From assembly GCA_029962745.1 (NCBI GenBank), contig CM057171.1, positions 4,575,740 through 4,639,739 on the forward strand: DNA of 64,000 nucleotides, in the 5' to 3' direction. Under the pieces are notes generated by a model that saw nothing but the letters and a program-made list of their open reading frames with translations, had not been told where the DNA came from and did not search any database. The stretch is from Echinometra lucunter. Its lineage: Eukaryota; Echinodermata; Echinoidea; Camarodonta; Echinometridae. The position numbers were made by a program, and so were the translations under genes. Below, in pieces: positions 11,905-25,900 of the stretch (position 1 is the stretch's first letter; each line of letters starts with the position of its first letter).

Positions 11905-12054
11905 TCATTTCTCCTGCTGTTTGCTAGTCAGACTGTGTATCATCAAAGTCAGTTGGTGCTGCTTATTAAGTTCTTCCTTCTGTTGACTGATGAGGGCGTC
12001 TTTCTCCCTGATGGTGCTTTTCTGCTGCCGGCAGTCCGTCTCCAGCTTTGAAAC
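11905..12054 (-). CDS. CIP2A: CIP2A coding exon 20 (residues 867-915, stop)
   Basis: Encodes [19 protein letters not shown] and ends [20 protein letters not shown] plus QEK and TGA. The human C-terminus has EELNKHSHMIAMIHSLSG, so the stop position is conserved to within a few residues. Acceptor TTGCAG. A MITE starts 5 bases after the stop. Confidence 0.96.
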   Translation of the reverse strand, partial: VSKLETDCRQQKSTIREKDALISQQKEELNKQHQLTLMIHSLTSKQQEK

Positions 12055-15000
12055 CTGCAACAAAAAGGATATTGGATGTTGTAGTACTTTAGCTGCTTAC
12101 ATCGCTCTTTAGTCATGTTCACGTGTGCTGCTTGTCTAAACAATAGGACTAGAGGCCTGAATTCACAAGAGGTTTATAATCAAACCATGGTTTCAATATA
12201 AAGTATGATTTCAATTTAAACTATGGCTTAAACCTCCAAATGTGCACTTCCTCAGGTCTAAATGGGCGGGCAGTGATGCGTTTTTTTATACGCTCACTCA
12301 CATATATATCTACGCTTATTCACTCTCATTCATGCTTATTTCATTTGCATGAACCATGTTTTAAGGTAAACCACCATTGTGAATTTGGGCCATAGTTTTT
12401 GTTCTTTTGCATATTCTATTCTAATGTAATACAAATTCCCTTATTTTCCTCAGACTTTTCCCCATGAAGTCTCAAAATACGAGGATCATTATTTCAATCT
12501 GGCTACCTAGAAAAAAGGAGGCAATCCACAGACCTGAATAACACCAATCAATCATCCTATTTGCTGTTTGGCTGCCAGACAACATCAAAAAGCCAAACTA
12601 CTTTCTTTCGATGAAGATGAAAAGTTTTCAGAGTTAGAGAGGTTTTTCTCCCTTTTTCTCCTTTTTTCCTTGACTGATTAAAAAAAGAAAAACTCATTTT
12701 CCATGTTTTCCCCAATTTCCAAAATAGGTGGAATAAAAAAAAAAAAAATCTTTTATATTCCTGTTAAACGTCTCATACAATATGTACGCTTCTCTTTCAT
12801 ACATATTCTCAACTATACTCTCACCTGTTGTGAGAGTTTTTTCTTGGCCTGCTCTGCCTTGGCCAGCTCTCCCCTCAGCTTATCAATGGCTGCCTCCAGT
12901 TCTTCTCTCTCCTTCTCAGTCTTCCTCAGGGTGCCTTCCGTCTCCTTCAGCTCCTCCTGGACCTCACTCAGGCGTCCCTCGGTCAGACGGAGCTGCTTCA
13001 CCGTGCCTTTGTGCTGACCTTCAAGTTCCTCCAGTCTACCCAGCGTCCTGTACGAAGAATGTTTAAATTTTGAGTTTTGGTAAGGCTTTCATAATGTGGT
13101 CATCAGGGGAGCATTTCATCAACATTTGTTGTCTGACATCTTTCCTTGATTTTGATTGGCTGAGAAGCATCGTTACTATGGCAACTGTAGGATAAAACAG
13201 ACTTTGTCGGATAAAACATCCGACAAGTCCTTTCATGAAACGCTCCCCAGATTTCTCTGAACTGGGGGGGGGGGGTGTTTCACAAAGATTTAAGTTTGAC
13301 TAAAGTCGTGCTTAAGCGCCAATGCACATCGGGTATTTAACGCGTAATCTCATTGATAGACTTTTCAATAGCGTGCATCCCCTGCTTTGATTCTGACCAA
13401 TGCGGTGATGCGTAATATGCAGCAACAAAATGCAGCACAAATAGGAATTTAAGTGCGACTTTAGTCAAACTTAAATCTTTGTGAAGCACCCCCCTGGTCA
13501 ATAGCAAGATACATACACTTACAAAATTAATATTGTTGTGAATTTTTTTTTTCTCCTCCTCAAGTGGAAAAGTAAACAAATTCTAGGCAAATGATATTTT
13601 TCACATCAGGTCAGTGACGTAAAATCTAGAGGTGTCTTGGTCTAGTGGATATGTCACCGGACTGTAGATCTCGTGGTCCGAGTTCAAATCCTGGCGCGGC
13701 ACTAATGTCCTTTGGCAAGATATTAATCTACATTTGCCACGTACTCTCCACCCAGGTGTTAAGTGGGTACCCGGTAGGATGCGAAAGCCATTGTGATTTG
13801 TTTAGCACTGGCTGGAATGCTCCCTAGGGAGTGGAGAAGGTGCATACATTGTATGCGGGCAAGCCTGAATCCGATGACCGGGGTAATAATATTTCTGTAA
13901 AGCGCTTAGAGACTCTCTTGGAGATGTATTAGGCGCTATATAAATCCAGAATATTATTATTATTATAAAAATCTAGGTGCATCACACATTACCTGCATGC
14001 ATGTAAAAACCAGTGAGAGTTTTATTTAAACAACAAAGTCCTGTGATTGTGGCGTGGGGAGTGGTTGGCATGCATGGGTCCAAGCATAGGGCAGGGTGCA
14101 GCTCTTATATTCCTTACAGATATTTAACTAAAACTCACAAGAAATCTTGAGTGGAATATCACATGTTCTCACAAATTTGTCTGTTTTTAGGCAAGGTGGT
14201 TGATGTGCGACTATATCTAATCAGTTTCATGCCAACTTTTTTTTTTTTTTGTTGCTCCAACAACATGAGCTCATAATTACTATCTTATCCTCATTATTGC
14301 TGCCAATCAATAAGGCATCACGTAAGCTGCCACTAGACATCCCTTACATAATTCCCAAATTTCCTGTGTTGTAAATCAGTTACCAGAACGTCTAAAAGGC
14401 GGGTGAGGTACATGTTCTACAATGGGAATGATATACAAAACATTTCGGAAAAGACAGGAAATAGTATCATAAAATGCAAAAATGGTATTTTGATATTCAT
14501 CACCTTGACAACAACAAAAGCAACATATGCAAATCTTCTAACTAACTAAGAAACATGCATATCATGCATGAGCAGAAAAAGAAAAATGCACTGAACAATT
14601 TGAGCCCATTCCCAACACTGTATGGTGTGGCATTCTCGATATTAGAACAGTTTAATTGTAACTAATCACTGAACTCTTTAAATTGGCAATGCAGTGAATA
14701 ATACATAATCACTATTTCTGTGTTCAAATTGGCAATTTCTGATTAAATTTTACAATTATAATTCATTTTGGTTCATGTTATATCCATATTTATTTTTTTC
14801 AAGCTACGTAAGCATCGAAATAAAATTTTTTTGTTGCCAATTTGAGGACTGAAGATGATTAATTTACACCTCAAGAAAGCTCTGTACTGCTACAGGTTAA
14901 AGTAACACCACCATAGTATGAAACAACAAATTTACTGTTTGAAACCTCACTCATATATTTAACAAAAAAGATTGGAATTATGATCTACAGTATCTTCATT

Positions 15001-18000
15001 TGCAAATATCACATATTCACAACAACAAAAAAGAAGATACATCAGCTTTCAAAATCAAACTCTTAAAAAATATAAAGGTTTCACAGAGGATCATTACAAA
15101 AATTATGCTGATTAGTTGTCATAACCTATATTCCATCACTGATACATTGGATGATATCATCTGACTTTGAGGAACTTGACAATCTCATGCACATAATGTG
15201 TAGTACACTAAAAAAAGATGAAATTCTACTTACGTTTCATGTTTGTTTTTTAATGCTTCACTGTGCTTGGTCAGCATTTCATGAAGTTCCAAGAGACTAG
15301 CTCTCTCCTGTTTCTCAGCCTCAAGAGTCTCTTTCAATCCCTGTAACCTGCAAAGAAAACAAGTAAACAAGTAAATAAGTAAATAAAAAAAAAAAAAAAT
15401 TCTTTTCATTTATTTATTTCCATAAAAAACATTCAAATATATGCATCCATCATAAATACAGACAGTTCAAATATATACAACAACAAAAAATCAAATACAC
15501 GAGCATAACAACATAAGATTATGGTAAGGTGTGAGAATCAAAGAAATGGAAAAAGGAGCAGCTGTAGGAAGCTTAGAGAGCTTGTAAATGTCAGGTATCC
15601 AAACTAGACAAATTAATTTCAAAAGTGACATGAAGAACAAGACTCCAAGTCAGCAATAATTGTCATCTTTTCATATTTCATGAATCTCTAAGAGATTACT
15701 CTCTCCCTCTTTCTGAGCCACTTAAGTGCCTTTTAATCCCTCTAAACTGAAAGTCAACAAATAAACAGGTAACAGGTAAACAGATTAAACAGGTAGAGTA
15801 ATACACAAGTAACATCCTGTGCATCTTTAGGTGACTATCTCTTCCTCCATATTCCCACTCATACAAGCCTTTTTCAATTCCTTGAACTTGAAGGTAAACA
15901 AGTGAACAAGAAAAAAAAAACACGTACATAACATTTCAAAAATATATAAGGACTGGATAGAGCCACTTTGTGTAATACTCTACGAGCTGAAATTTTCGCG
16001 GTGGTTTTATTTTCGCAAATTTCGTGAGTCACTCACCAATTGCGAATTTAACAACACGCGAAAATATCCGCATGTAAATAGCTCTTGCTCGCCATCGGTG
16101 CATTGTTGCCATATGCATGCACTAAAGTGGAAAGTGCCCAGCAGTGCTCCTTGTGTATGTACATGTACATCACATCACAGAGACAAATTGTCACTCACCA
16201 CAAGTTAGTTCCGTAGTCACCTAAAAAACCCATATAAGAAGCTAAATTCTGCCACCAAAAATGCGTAATCAGTGTCATTTTTCCAAAGCATGTGGGGCCT
16301 TAGTGGGGTGGTAAGAAAGAGAGTTGCTGAAAATGCGCTATAAATCAAGAAATCAGGGGTTTTATGACGACTTTCTTTGTTTATCGCAAGCTACAAGTGT
16401 GATGGTATTGGCAAAAAAAAAAAAGAAAAACAAATCCTCCGGATCTGCCGATATGGCCCTCTATATGTACAAATAAGTTTACTGCAAGTCCCGTCTTGCT
16501 AACTGCTCTTGCGCTCGTGAAATCAACGACTCGCGAAAATGTTTTTTCGATTCGCGAAAATATCTGTACGCGAAAATATTGGCTTATACAGTAGTCTTCC
16601 ATTCCTCTTTACACAAGCACAAAGGGTGCAAGCTATGGTAGGAATACTGCCCAAAAGTGGAGATGGTGCACACTTGTGAGCACACATGTGATCATGAGTG
16701 TGCTTGATAAACAAATGAGTAGCATTATGACAGAGATGCCAAACCCAAAGGATGGTTGTCAGTAACATTTGACATATTTCCGGGACAAATGGGAGTCTTT
16801 CCGGAACACAAACAGAATGTGGAGAATCCGTAATGATTTGCATCTCTGTTATGAATATATTCTTGTATTGCAATTGAATATATGTAGAATATTGAATAAG
16901 CCTGACCTCTGACCCAGTTCGGCATGAGCTGCAGTCAGTCTCTCATGTTCCCTAGCAACCGCTTCCAATCTCTCAATCTGAGCCATCATGCTCTTCATCT
17001 CGTCGGCCATCCTCTCCTTCTCTGCAGTCTTCTCGCTCAGTTCATCTCGATATTCCTCACTCCTTTTCTCTGATTCCTGGATCATAGAGCGCAGCTTGCG
17101 AGCCTACATAAAAAAGTCAGATACGATTATCATCAATGCAATCATAAATGATACAGTTTTCATGATGTATGATAGTCTACAGAGGTTATATCACTATTAC
17201 TGCTGAAAAGTACACCCTAAGAAAGAGTGTGAGGTTTTGGAATTATGAAAGAAGACAACTGCAATCATTTTGGAAAACAAGTCACTTACACTAAGAAAAA
17301 AAAAGAGGACTGCACATAAATATATGAGTATGGGACTGCACAGACATATGGCATGAAAGTTTGGTTCAAAATTTCAAATGACTGATATGCATTTGGAATA
17401 AGGTGGCATTTTAGAAGCAATCCTTTTCATTTGATATTGCTCAATTATGTATGATATTTTTCCACATATAAATGTAAAAAATTATGAAAATCTTAATCAT
17501 TAATTTTACTGTCATATACAAATAACAAACAAACTTACTTCATTGTCTGCCTGAGCCTTCCTACACCTGTATTGTGCAATCAGTCTGTCTGCCTGAGCTA
17601 GCGCCATGGCCTTTGCCTCGAGTAGATCCTGTAAATGACTCTCCTTTGTCTGGTAAATACAGAAAATAAGATGAATTCATTAGCAGTTTTATAAATTTGA
17701 AGGGGTGACATTTGTTATTCCGAAGGTTCGTTATTCCCAAACATGCAAATTGCGTATACCTAGATGTCCGTTAGTCCGAAAAATGAAAAAAGGTTTGTTA
17801 ATCGGAACATTTGTGGCGTTATTCTGAAGATTCATTATTCCAGAAATAAAATAAGGTTTGTAATTCCAAAGGTTTGTCAATCCGAAAATGAAATAAGGTT
17901 TTTTATTCCGAAAATAACTAACGAACTAACAAACCTTATTTCATTTTCAGACTAACGAACCTTCGGCACAACAAACCGTATTTCATTTTCAGATTAACAA

Positions 18001-21000
18001 ACCTTATTTTATTTCCAGAATAACGAACCTTCGTTTCATTTTCGGACCAACGAACATCTAGGTATACGCAATTTGCGTGTTTCGGAATAACGAACTGTAA
18101 CCACATCTCAGTGTAAAGACTGAGGTTTGCTTGATTTCGTCGCTGAATTCACGAAGTGGCACGCGCGACCGCAGATGCGTGAAATCACTTTTCGAGTAAA
18201 ACGCGATTAAGGATTTAATCTGTTTTTCAACAGCTCATTGCCATTTGTTACAAAGTTAAGCTGTATGATTCAAGCACAGATAGAAAGCCAAGTATCTACT
18301 CTTGCCTTCCATGTAGAATCGTACTCAAACTAAGCTTCAAACGCAGGTGCCGTTTTGTAGAAAATGTTGCTTCAGCGTAGGAAGAATCCACGAAGTGGCA
18401 CTTCGTGTAGAAAACAAGTATGATTTTGCGCACCCAAAAAATATCACGAACCGGCACAAGCGCTCGTTTCGCGCTACAGCATAAGAAAAAAATTCACGAA
18501 CCGGCGCAAGCGTGCGTGCCGTTGAGTTTTCTGTACAGAACTCAATGGCGGGTAACGGCGCGCAACCTTGTGCCGGTTCGTAGATCTAAGTACTGGTAAC
18601 ATAGAATCTGTGAAGATATTGTCTATCAGTAAAACTAGGGTAATCTCGCATTTAATTTGCAGCTAAGTTAATACAAGGTTCCAACACAAATTAAGCATTG
18701 AGTATTTCTGATAAGCTTGCTGCTTGACTGCAGACTTGCTGTAAACCTTACTGAAATCATACAGAAAGATGGGGGCCATTACCAATCAGATACTTACTGC
18801 AAGAGCTGAAAGTTTGTGTTCATAGACATCCATTATCTCCGATGCCTTGACATCTTTGAGCTGTGAGAATGAAAGAAATGAAAATAACAACATAAACTAC
18901 ACTGTATGACAACTTGATAAAAACTGAATTTACTGGAAATTACAGTCAGGATTTAGAACTATCTATCTCCAGCACAGCATTTGGTGGAAGGAATTTGAAG
19001 TACTTTAAGGTGCTTTCACACATGATGCAACAGTGTGGTAACACGCTGTGTCACCACACTTTTTTGTGTACAAACCTATGGGGTATAGGGCGCAAAAAAA
19101 TGTCGCCGAGGCAGGACACACTTTTGTTTGCTGCCTAGATACAAAAAAATGCGCATCGATCAAATTTCTAAAAAGTTAGCGCAAAAATTGTTGCCATGAA
19201 ATTGCTTGCGCAAGTTTTGACAATATGCTCTCTTACTGAGAGTTGATGCGTTAATGTGCGTTTATTAGCATATGTGGTGACACAAAGTCCCATCATGTGT
19301 GAAGACAAAACAGTGTGGCGCCACAGTGTGTTTAATACCACACTGTCGCATCATGTGTGAAAGCACCTTAAATGATTCATGCAAATTTGAATGATCATTA
19401 ATATCTTTTATGCAACAAGGTACCATACCATTTCAAGATAACAGATCACCATACAAACTCCATTCATGATTTACATACAAACAAATGGGGACTTTATTAT
19501 AATCCAAACTTGTCAATACCCATTTAGTGACATTCTACATGTGGACTGATAAGTTTAACCCAATCCAGAAGCCCTTATCGACAAAGAAGATGTCTTCATA
19601 CAAACAGAAGGAGACTTAGGCGTCTTAGGAAAACACCATGGTGCAAAAAGACGCATCCTAAACACAAAATGGAAAATTGTTGAAAATCAGAATTTTCAAA
19701 CACGGATTAATAATTACATGGATAGCATGTATACAATCATGCTGTGGAGTGATATTGGCTGAAATTTCTTTCCAACACGTCACAATAGACATTTTAATTT
19801 TTGCATTTTCGCATTTTGTGTCTGAACGCGTTCTTTTGCACCATGACGCCTTTCTAAGACGTCTTATTCGTACTACAGTGGAAACGCATTATAACAAGGA
19901 CCTTAGGACCACGACAATTACCTTGTTATATCAGGAAATCTCTTTATGAGGGTAAACAACAAAGAACATAAAGACCGGGAACCAGCAAAAATACCGTTTT
20001 ATCATAAATCTCATTATATATCACAGCTCTTTATAATCAGTTTCAACTGTACTTGCATTCAATGCTGCCTGCTGGGTGTGACCTTTGACCTGTTATTCTT
20101 TAGCTCTAACCCCTCACACTAAACCTTTAGAAAAATAACGAACACACAAAAAACCAAAATAGTGCTATAACTCACATCCAAGCCCGTCTGCATTCTGTCT
20201 ATCAGCTTATCCAGACCGGCACTGTCTGTCTTTGCAACCTTTGACCTTGAGACCTCTAGGTTTGACCCCATGGTGGTCATGTCATACCCATTGGTATGAG
20301 ACTGATTAAGGTTATGGGGTGCTGTAGGGTCCATTGGGATGTCTTGTTGGGCAGTCTGGAGGGTGTGGGAATTGTTGGAAGCAATGCATTCTCCAAGGCT
20401 ACAGAGAAATAGAGGTAGGAAGGTGAAATAAACAAGCCAGGTATATTCATTATTCATTTTAGGCATTCAGAGACTTTTGAGGTAGAAAAGGTTTAAAAAA
20501 AAAAAAAATTCAGTAGCTTATAACAGTCATTGCAAACTGTTATTGATAACAAGTTTTATGAAATGGGGCACAGGTTAACTAATGCTTGGCTAATTAAAAT
20601 TATGACTCAGACTCAATATGTTAGTTTATGGGAATATAACTGACTAACTGATCAATGAATTGACTGAGAAATTGATTAATTAATTGAATATGGATTACTT
20701 TAACACTCAAATCTACTGCTGTATCAATTTGTTTTGAAGCAATATTTCAGGACCAGAAATGCTTGTCATTTTTCATGGATGTTAGAAAAAGGCATTTGTG
20801 CAAGAAAAAGAAAAAAACAAAAACAAAAAAAACAAAAACAAAAAGATTGAAAGCAAACCACAATTTTTATTTATTTATTTTTTTTTGTGAAACATGTTTG
20901 TAAACTTGCTGACAGTGTAAAAGTTACGATTTTTACTTCATGAAATGATTACTAATCAGCTACAGACCTGCCAACCTGCAGCAAAGAAAATTCGTACTCA

Positions 21001-22946
21001 CAAGGCTCAAAATTCGTATTTTGAGGAAGAAATCCGTATTTTTTTCCTATGAATGAATGAATCTCCAGGAACACTGCGCGGACGTTGGTGCATGCATATG
21101 ATGCAGCTATAGTCGATCAGCTTTGTCAAATACATGTATGTACGTACGTACACAATGTGCGAACGTATACATCATACACAAAGTGCGAACGTATATGTAA
21201 ATGTTGCTTACTTCAGTTACGTTCAACAGGCAGAAGATACTTCGCTGGCGGGTGCGCGATTCCTGTGCTTTTCTATGGGAAAAACCCCTGTTCGTGCAAG
21301 CTTATACATACTGAAGTTATCGACAATTTTCGTGTGCCAATTCAAAGATCGTTCAATTGTACAGGCTAAATACGGTGGTTGGTACATAATGCACGTAGTA
21401 CATTACATTGACCGGTGCAAAAATTCCTGTCGTTAAATTGGCATTTCTTGGCGCCAATTTGAAGATCGTACAGTTGAAGAGGATAAACACTATGGTTAGT
21501 ATACTAGTGCTCGCAGTATGCACACTGAAGATCAGTGAGTATGCATTACATTGACCGGCGCAATGATTCCCGTCTTCAAATTGATAACTGATTGCATGCA
21601 CAGGCCATAGACTATAATACATGATCAATTCTGTACATTTCCGTATTTCAACATTAAAAAACGTACTCCCGTATTTTAACTCGATTTCCGTACGAAATAC
21701 CGTATGGAAAATCCGTACTACTTGGCAAGTCTGCAGCTATCTGACAACTGACTGATTTGTGCTAGATCCACTAGTAGTAGTCTAGTGTATACTTCCATGA
21801 ATTTTATGGTCCGAGTTCAAATTCCACTGCAGTACTAATGTCTTTTGGCAAGATCTACATTTGTGAATGGGTATCTGGGTATCAAGAAGGTATTTCTTAA
21901 ATGCTGTGAGCACTGACACTGGCAGCCTAGCTGAGCCGAGGTAATATTGGAACGGCTTGTGCACCTTCTCTAGTGGATATGTGCGCAATAGAAACATCCA
22001 GTATTGTTATCATTATTATTACTGATTAATACTTACATGATTGTGGGGAAGTCTGGGAGAGTAGAGGCTGCCCTGATGAGCTTTAGGCTGACGTGAACTC
22101 GTTCTCTATCTCGAGAACTGAGGCCATGAGCCATAAACGGAACCAATCTGTGATCCTGTAAGAAAATGGCAGACATGTTATCAAAATGGTACTGTTAGGA
22201 AATCTACGGATAATTCCCAGATAACAATCTTTATGATTACCAGCAGTATTATGATTCTTCTGTAGATTTTCATTTCAATTCAGTCCATTAGCTTATTTTC
22301 CTGGAAAAAGTCATTTTCTTTGTGATAACTACTATTTTGATTTCACCATGTAATAACTATAAATGTATGCATTTATGTATAGTTTATGTGATACACTGCC
22401 CCATAGAACAACAGTATTAACTAAATGTGGCAAAAAGAAATAAATAAATAAATAAATAAAAAAACAACAAACAAAAACAAATCTGCTCTCTGTGCCTTTG
22501 TTCCCATCCCTGCTCTCTTAATGTTGATTTTGCAAGTTTGCTTTTCCTCTCTTCCCCTTTATCACTCCGGGTCTAACTAATTCCTGTCTTCCCCTGTCCG
22601 CTTTCTCTCTCTTTCTCAATATCGATTCTGGTTTACTCTCTCTCTTTCTCTTCCCCTCTCTTTCTACCTCTCAATCTACCCCCCCCCCCCCATCTTCCCC
22701 TCTCGATTTAGCTTTTTGCCTTTTTCTGGTGCTCTTTTTTGTTCTTAACGCATTTTTATCTCCCTCTCTCTTTCTTGTCTCTCTTTCATTGGCTATTTCT
22801 TTCTCCTCCTACTTTTAACTTATTTTGCCCATAAATCTCTCTTCTGTGTTTCCCTAAACCTTGAGCCCTCTTCATTTCTGTATGTCTATTGTAATTTCTT
22901 TTCCCTCTGTTCCTCTGTTTATACCATTTTCTCTCCCTCTCTCTCT

Positions 22947-22982
<36 letters not shown>

Positions 22983-25900
22983 GTTCTCCTCATCTTCTGG
23001 TCCAAACTCACACATCTTTAAAGAAACTCACTTGTGGGCTTTCATGGGGAGTGGATCATAATTTGCTGACACCAGACTTTGTGAAAAGCATTAGAAATAC
23101 CTGTAATAGAGCTACATCTCTAGAGCACAGCAAACAAGCTGCCCCACCATAGACATTCTTTGGCCTGCTTTGGGCATTGTCGGGCAACGGAAAGTGAGAT
23201 AATGACCTTTCCATATGGGGTAGTGGGTAGAATATACAGAGCATTACATACGCGTAAGGTCCGTTTAGTCATAAAACTCAATTCCACTCTGGGAGATAGA
23301 CAACACCTGTTACTGGGTAAGCAAACAAATGGTGTCAAATTCCCCATGAAAGCCCATGACTGTGTACCATACATACCTGTAACAGTTGCACCAGTGTATT
23401 CTCTATCTGAGGTACATGGGATTGCAACGTCACCATTAGATCAAAGATGTGGAGGATTGTCCCAACACCAGCATCACTGTCACATAAATAAAATAGGAAC
23501 TTTTACGAATTGCAATAAAAAGAAAGAGATATATTCAATAAACATAATATTATGTTTATGTTTTCCATGCACATGAACAAGGTCTCAGTCAACAAAAGCC
23601 CACTGCACACTGTACGATCCGACTGAGACCCAATTTTCACACAAATGGCATTTTGCATTGAATATGAAAGTTTAAACAAGGGAAAGAAGTTTAGAATAAT
23701 GATAGGAATACTAAAATAAAAATTTTGCTTAACTTCGTAGCCGATCATGAGACTGCTATGAAGTCATAATGATTCTGAATTGAGTTCGCTTTTATTCCTA
23801 CAGGGAGGCTCACAATAGCCCAGAATTTCGATTTTAGTATTCATACAACCATTTAAAACTTTGATCATTAAGATTCTACATGTTTGAATGTTCACATCAA
23901 ATGCTATAACAAAATTTTCCAAAATCGGATCGCAGAGAAATTGTATAGTGTTCGATGGGCTTAAAAACAGACGTTACCTCCAGTCACAGTCAACAGCAGA
24001 CATCCTTGTCCTGCTCATGCCAACCTGATTGTTATCCAGCTGGTGTTCTACAATAGCCAGACAGGAGTCAAAGTTCATGACCTTGCTCAACTCTGACCTC
24101 ATTCCCTCGTCTCTGGTCAGAGGTGAATCAAGACTAGTCAAGGAAAAGCTCACTCTTTGGCAATTTTTCATACAATTCTGAAAACTCAAAAACTCTGTAT
24201 TCTAGCAACTTATATTAGGACTTACATCAGTGTGTAGTTGGGTTTTAAGAGAAGTATCAATCAGATATGATTATTTAAGTCTGGAACCCCGGGGGGGGGG
24301 GGGGGGGTACTCGCCTTATATGGTATACGGGGGCGTGCCGCTCTAATGGGTCACTTTCTTGCAAGAAATTCATAAACATGGGGTATGGTTTTGAGTCGGA
24401 AAATCCATAAAAATCCCTAATAATGGGTACCCTTTTCTACCAATATGACCCTTAAAAATGGGAACGGGTGTGGAGGCTTCAGCAGCACACCCCTGTGAAA
24501 CCAAATTTGAGTACCCCCTCCCCCTCCCCCCGGAACTGAACCTTTAACATTACCATCTGAAAGATGTGACTCAGTTTCAAACCTGAGTCTAATCAGAGTT
24601 AGGTTGTAGATGGAGACAAAGAGCTGACCACAGACATTACTGCTAGACCAACTCCCTAACCTATGTACCAACATATGACAAACTTTCTCCACAGAAAAAT
24701 TTAAATTCCTGACCCTATCTGTTTTAAATCAGTGTAGAAACAGCTTCTTTTTTTTTTCTTTTTTTTCCCCAAGGAATTTAAAATTTCCAATTCAATATTT
24801 TTATATATTTTTGTAATTTGGCTCTTGATAACAAAGAAGCACCAATGAAATTGAGAAATGTAAAACATGGGAGGAGGCTGATAAACATTCATCATCAAAA
24901 GGGAGTTATCCACAAACATTTGTTGTCAATATGGCCAGCATAACTATCAAACTCGTTTTTTTTTAAGGACTCACTCACTGCAGTTACCATAAAATGTGGA
25001 TCTTTTAACCCGTTGAGCACGATATGATTTGGGTATAACATGCACTTTCCATAGACCCTGGCAAGTTATCTCGGGCCTAGTATTCAACAGGTTAAAATCA
25101 TTCAAATGGATTGGCAGAATGATAGAAACATAATGATAATACTAATAAATATTTATAATGCGCACATTCTAGTACAGTACCACTCAAGGCCATGCATGAT
25201 ACTTAAAGACATTCACTCGTGGGATTTCATGGGGAGTGAATCATAATTTGCTGACACCAGACTTTATGAAAAGCACTGGAAATACTTGTAATAGAGCTAC
25301 ATTTCTGGAGCACAGCAAAACAAGCTGTCCCACCATAAACATTCTTCGGCCTGCTTCGGACATTCACGGGCCAGGGAAAGTGAGATAATGACTTTGCCAG
25401 ATGGGGCAAAGGGTGGAATATACAGAGCATTACATAAGGTCTGTTGGTCATAAAACTCATAGTGATGGACAACACCTGTTACTGGGTAAGCACCCATGGT
25501 GTCAAATTCCCCATGAAAGCCCACGACTGAGCGTCTTTAAGATATCGACAGGACATTGAGGATCAGTCTGAATTGTGAAAGGATATTCATAAGTAGGCAC
25601 ATGACCCTTGATATCTTGGTGAGTTTGTGCTTCATGAATGGACCTTCAAGCTCCTGGAGAGGTAAGACTAATCTGGTAGCCATGGGAATGGTGATATCGG
25701 TACGAGGAGCGAGCTGGGTGACAAGACCTGAATCTAGCATCTCCTAATAATAGCAAAATAAATAAAAAATGAATAAATGATTAAATGAATGAATAAATAC
25801 ATAAATAAATAACTAAATGAATAGATTAATAAATCTATGGATGAATACATAAATAAATATCTAAATGAATAGATGAATAAATGAATAGATAAATAAATAA

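Noticed and set aside
12703..13066. Ser/Pro-rich plus-strand ORFs
   Set aside because: Antisense shadows of CIP2A coding exon 19.
13675..13691. Functional tRNA gene
   Set aside because: The B box is good, but the sequence continues into a SINE body and AT tail, and the acceptor stem does not pair well.
23160..23576. 138-residue plus-strand ORF
   Set aside because: Overlaps a MITE and CIP2A coding exon 12 on the opposite strand.
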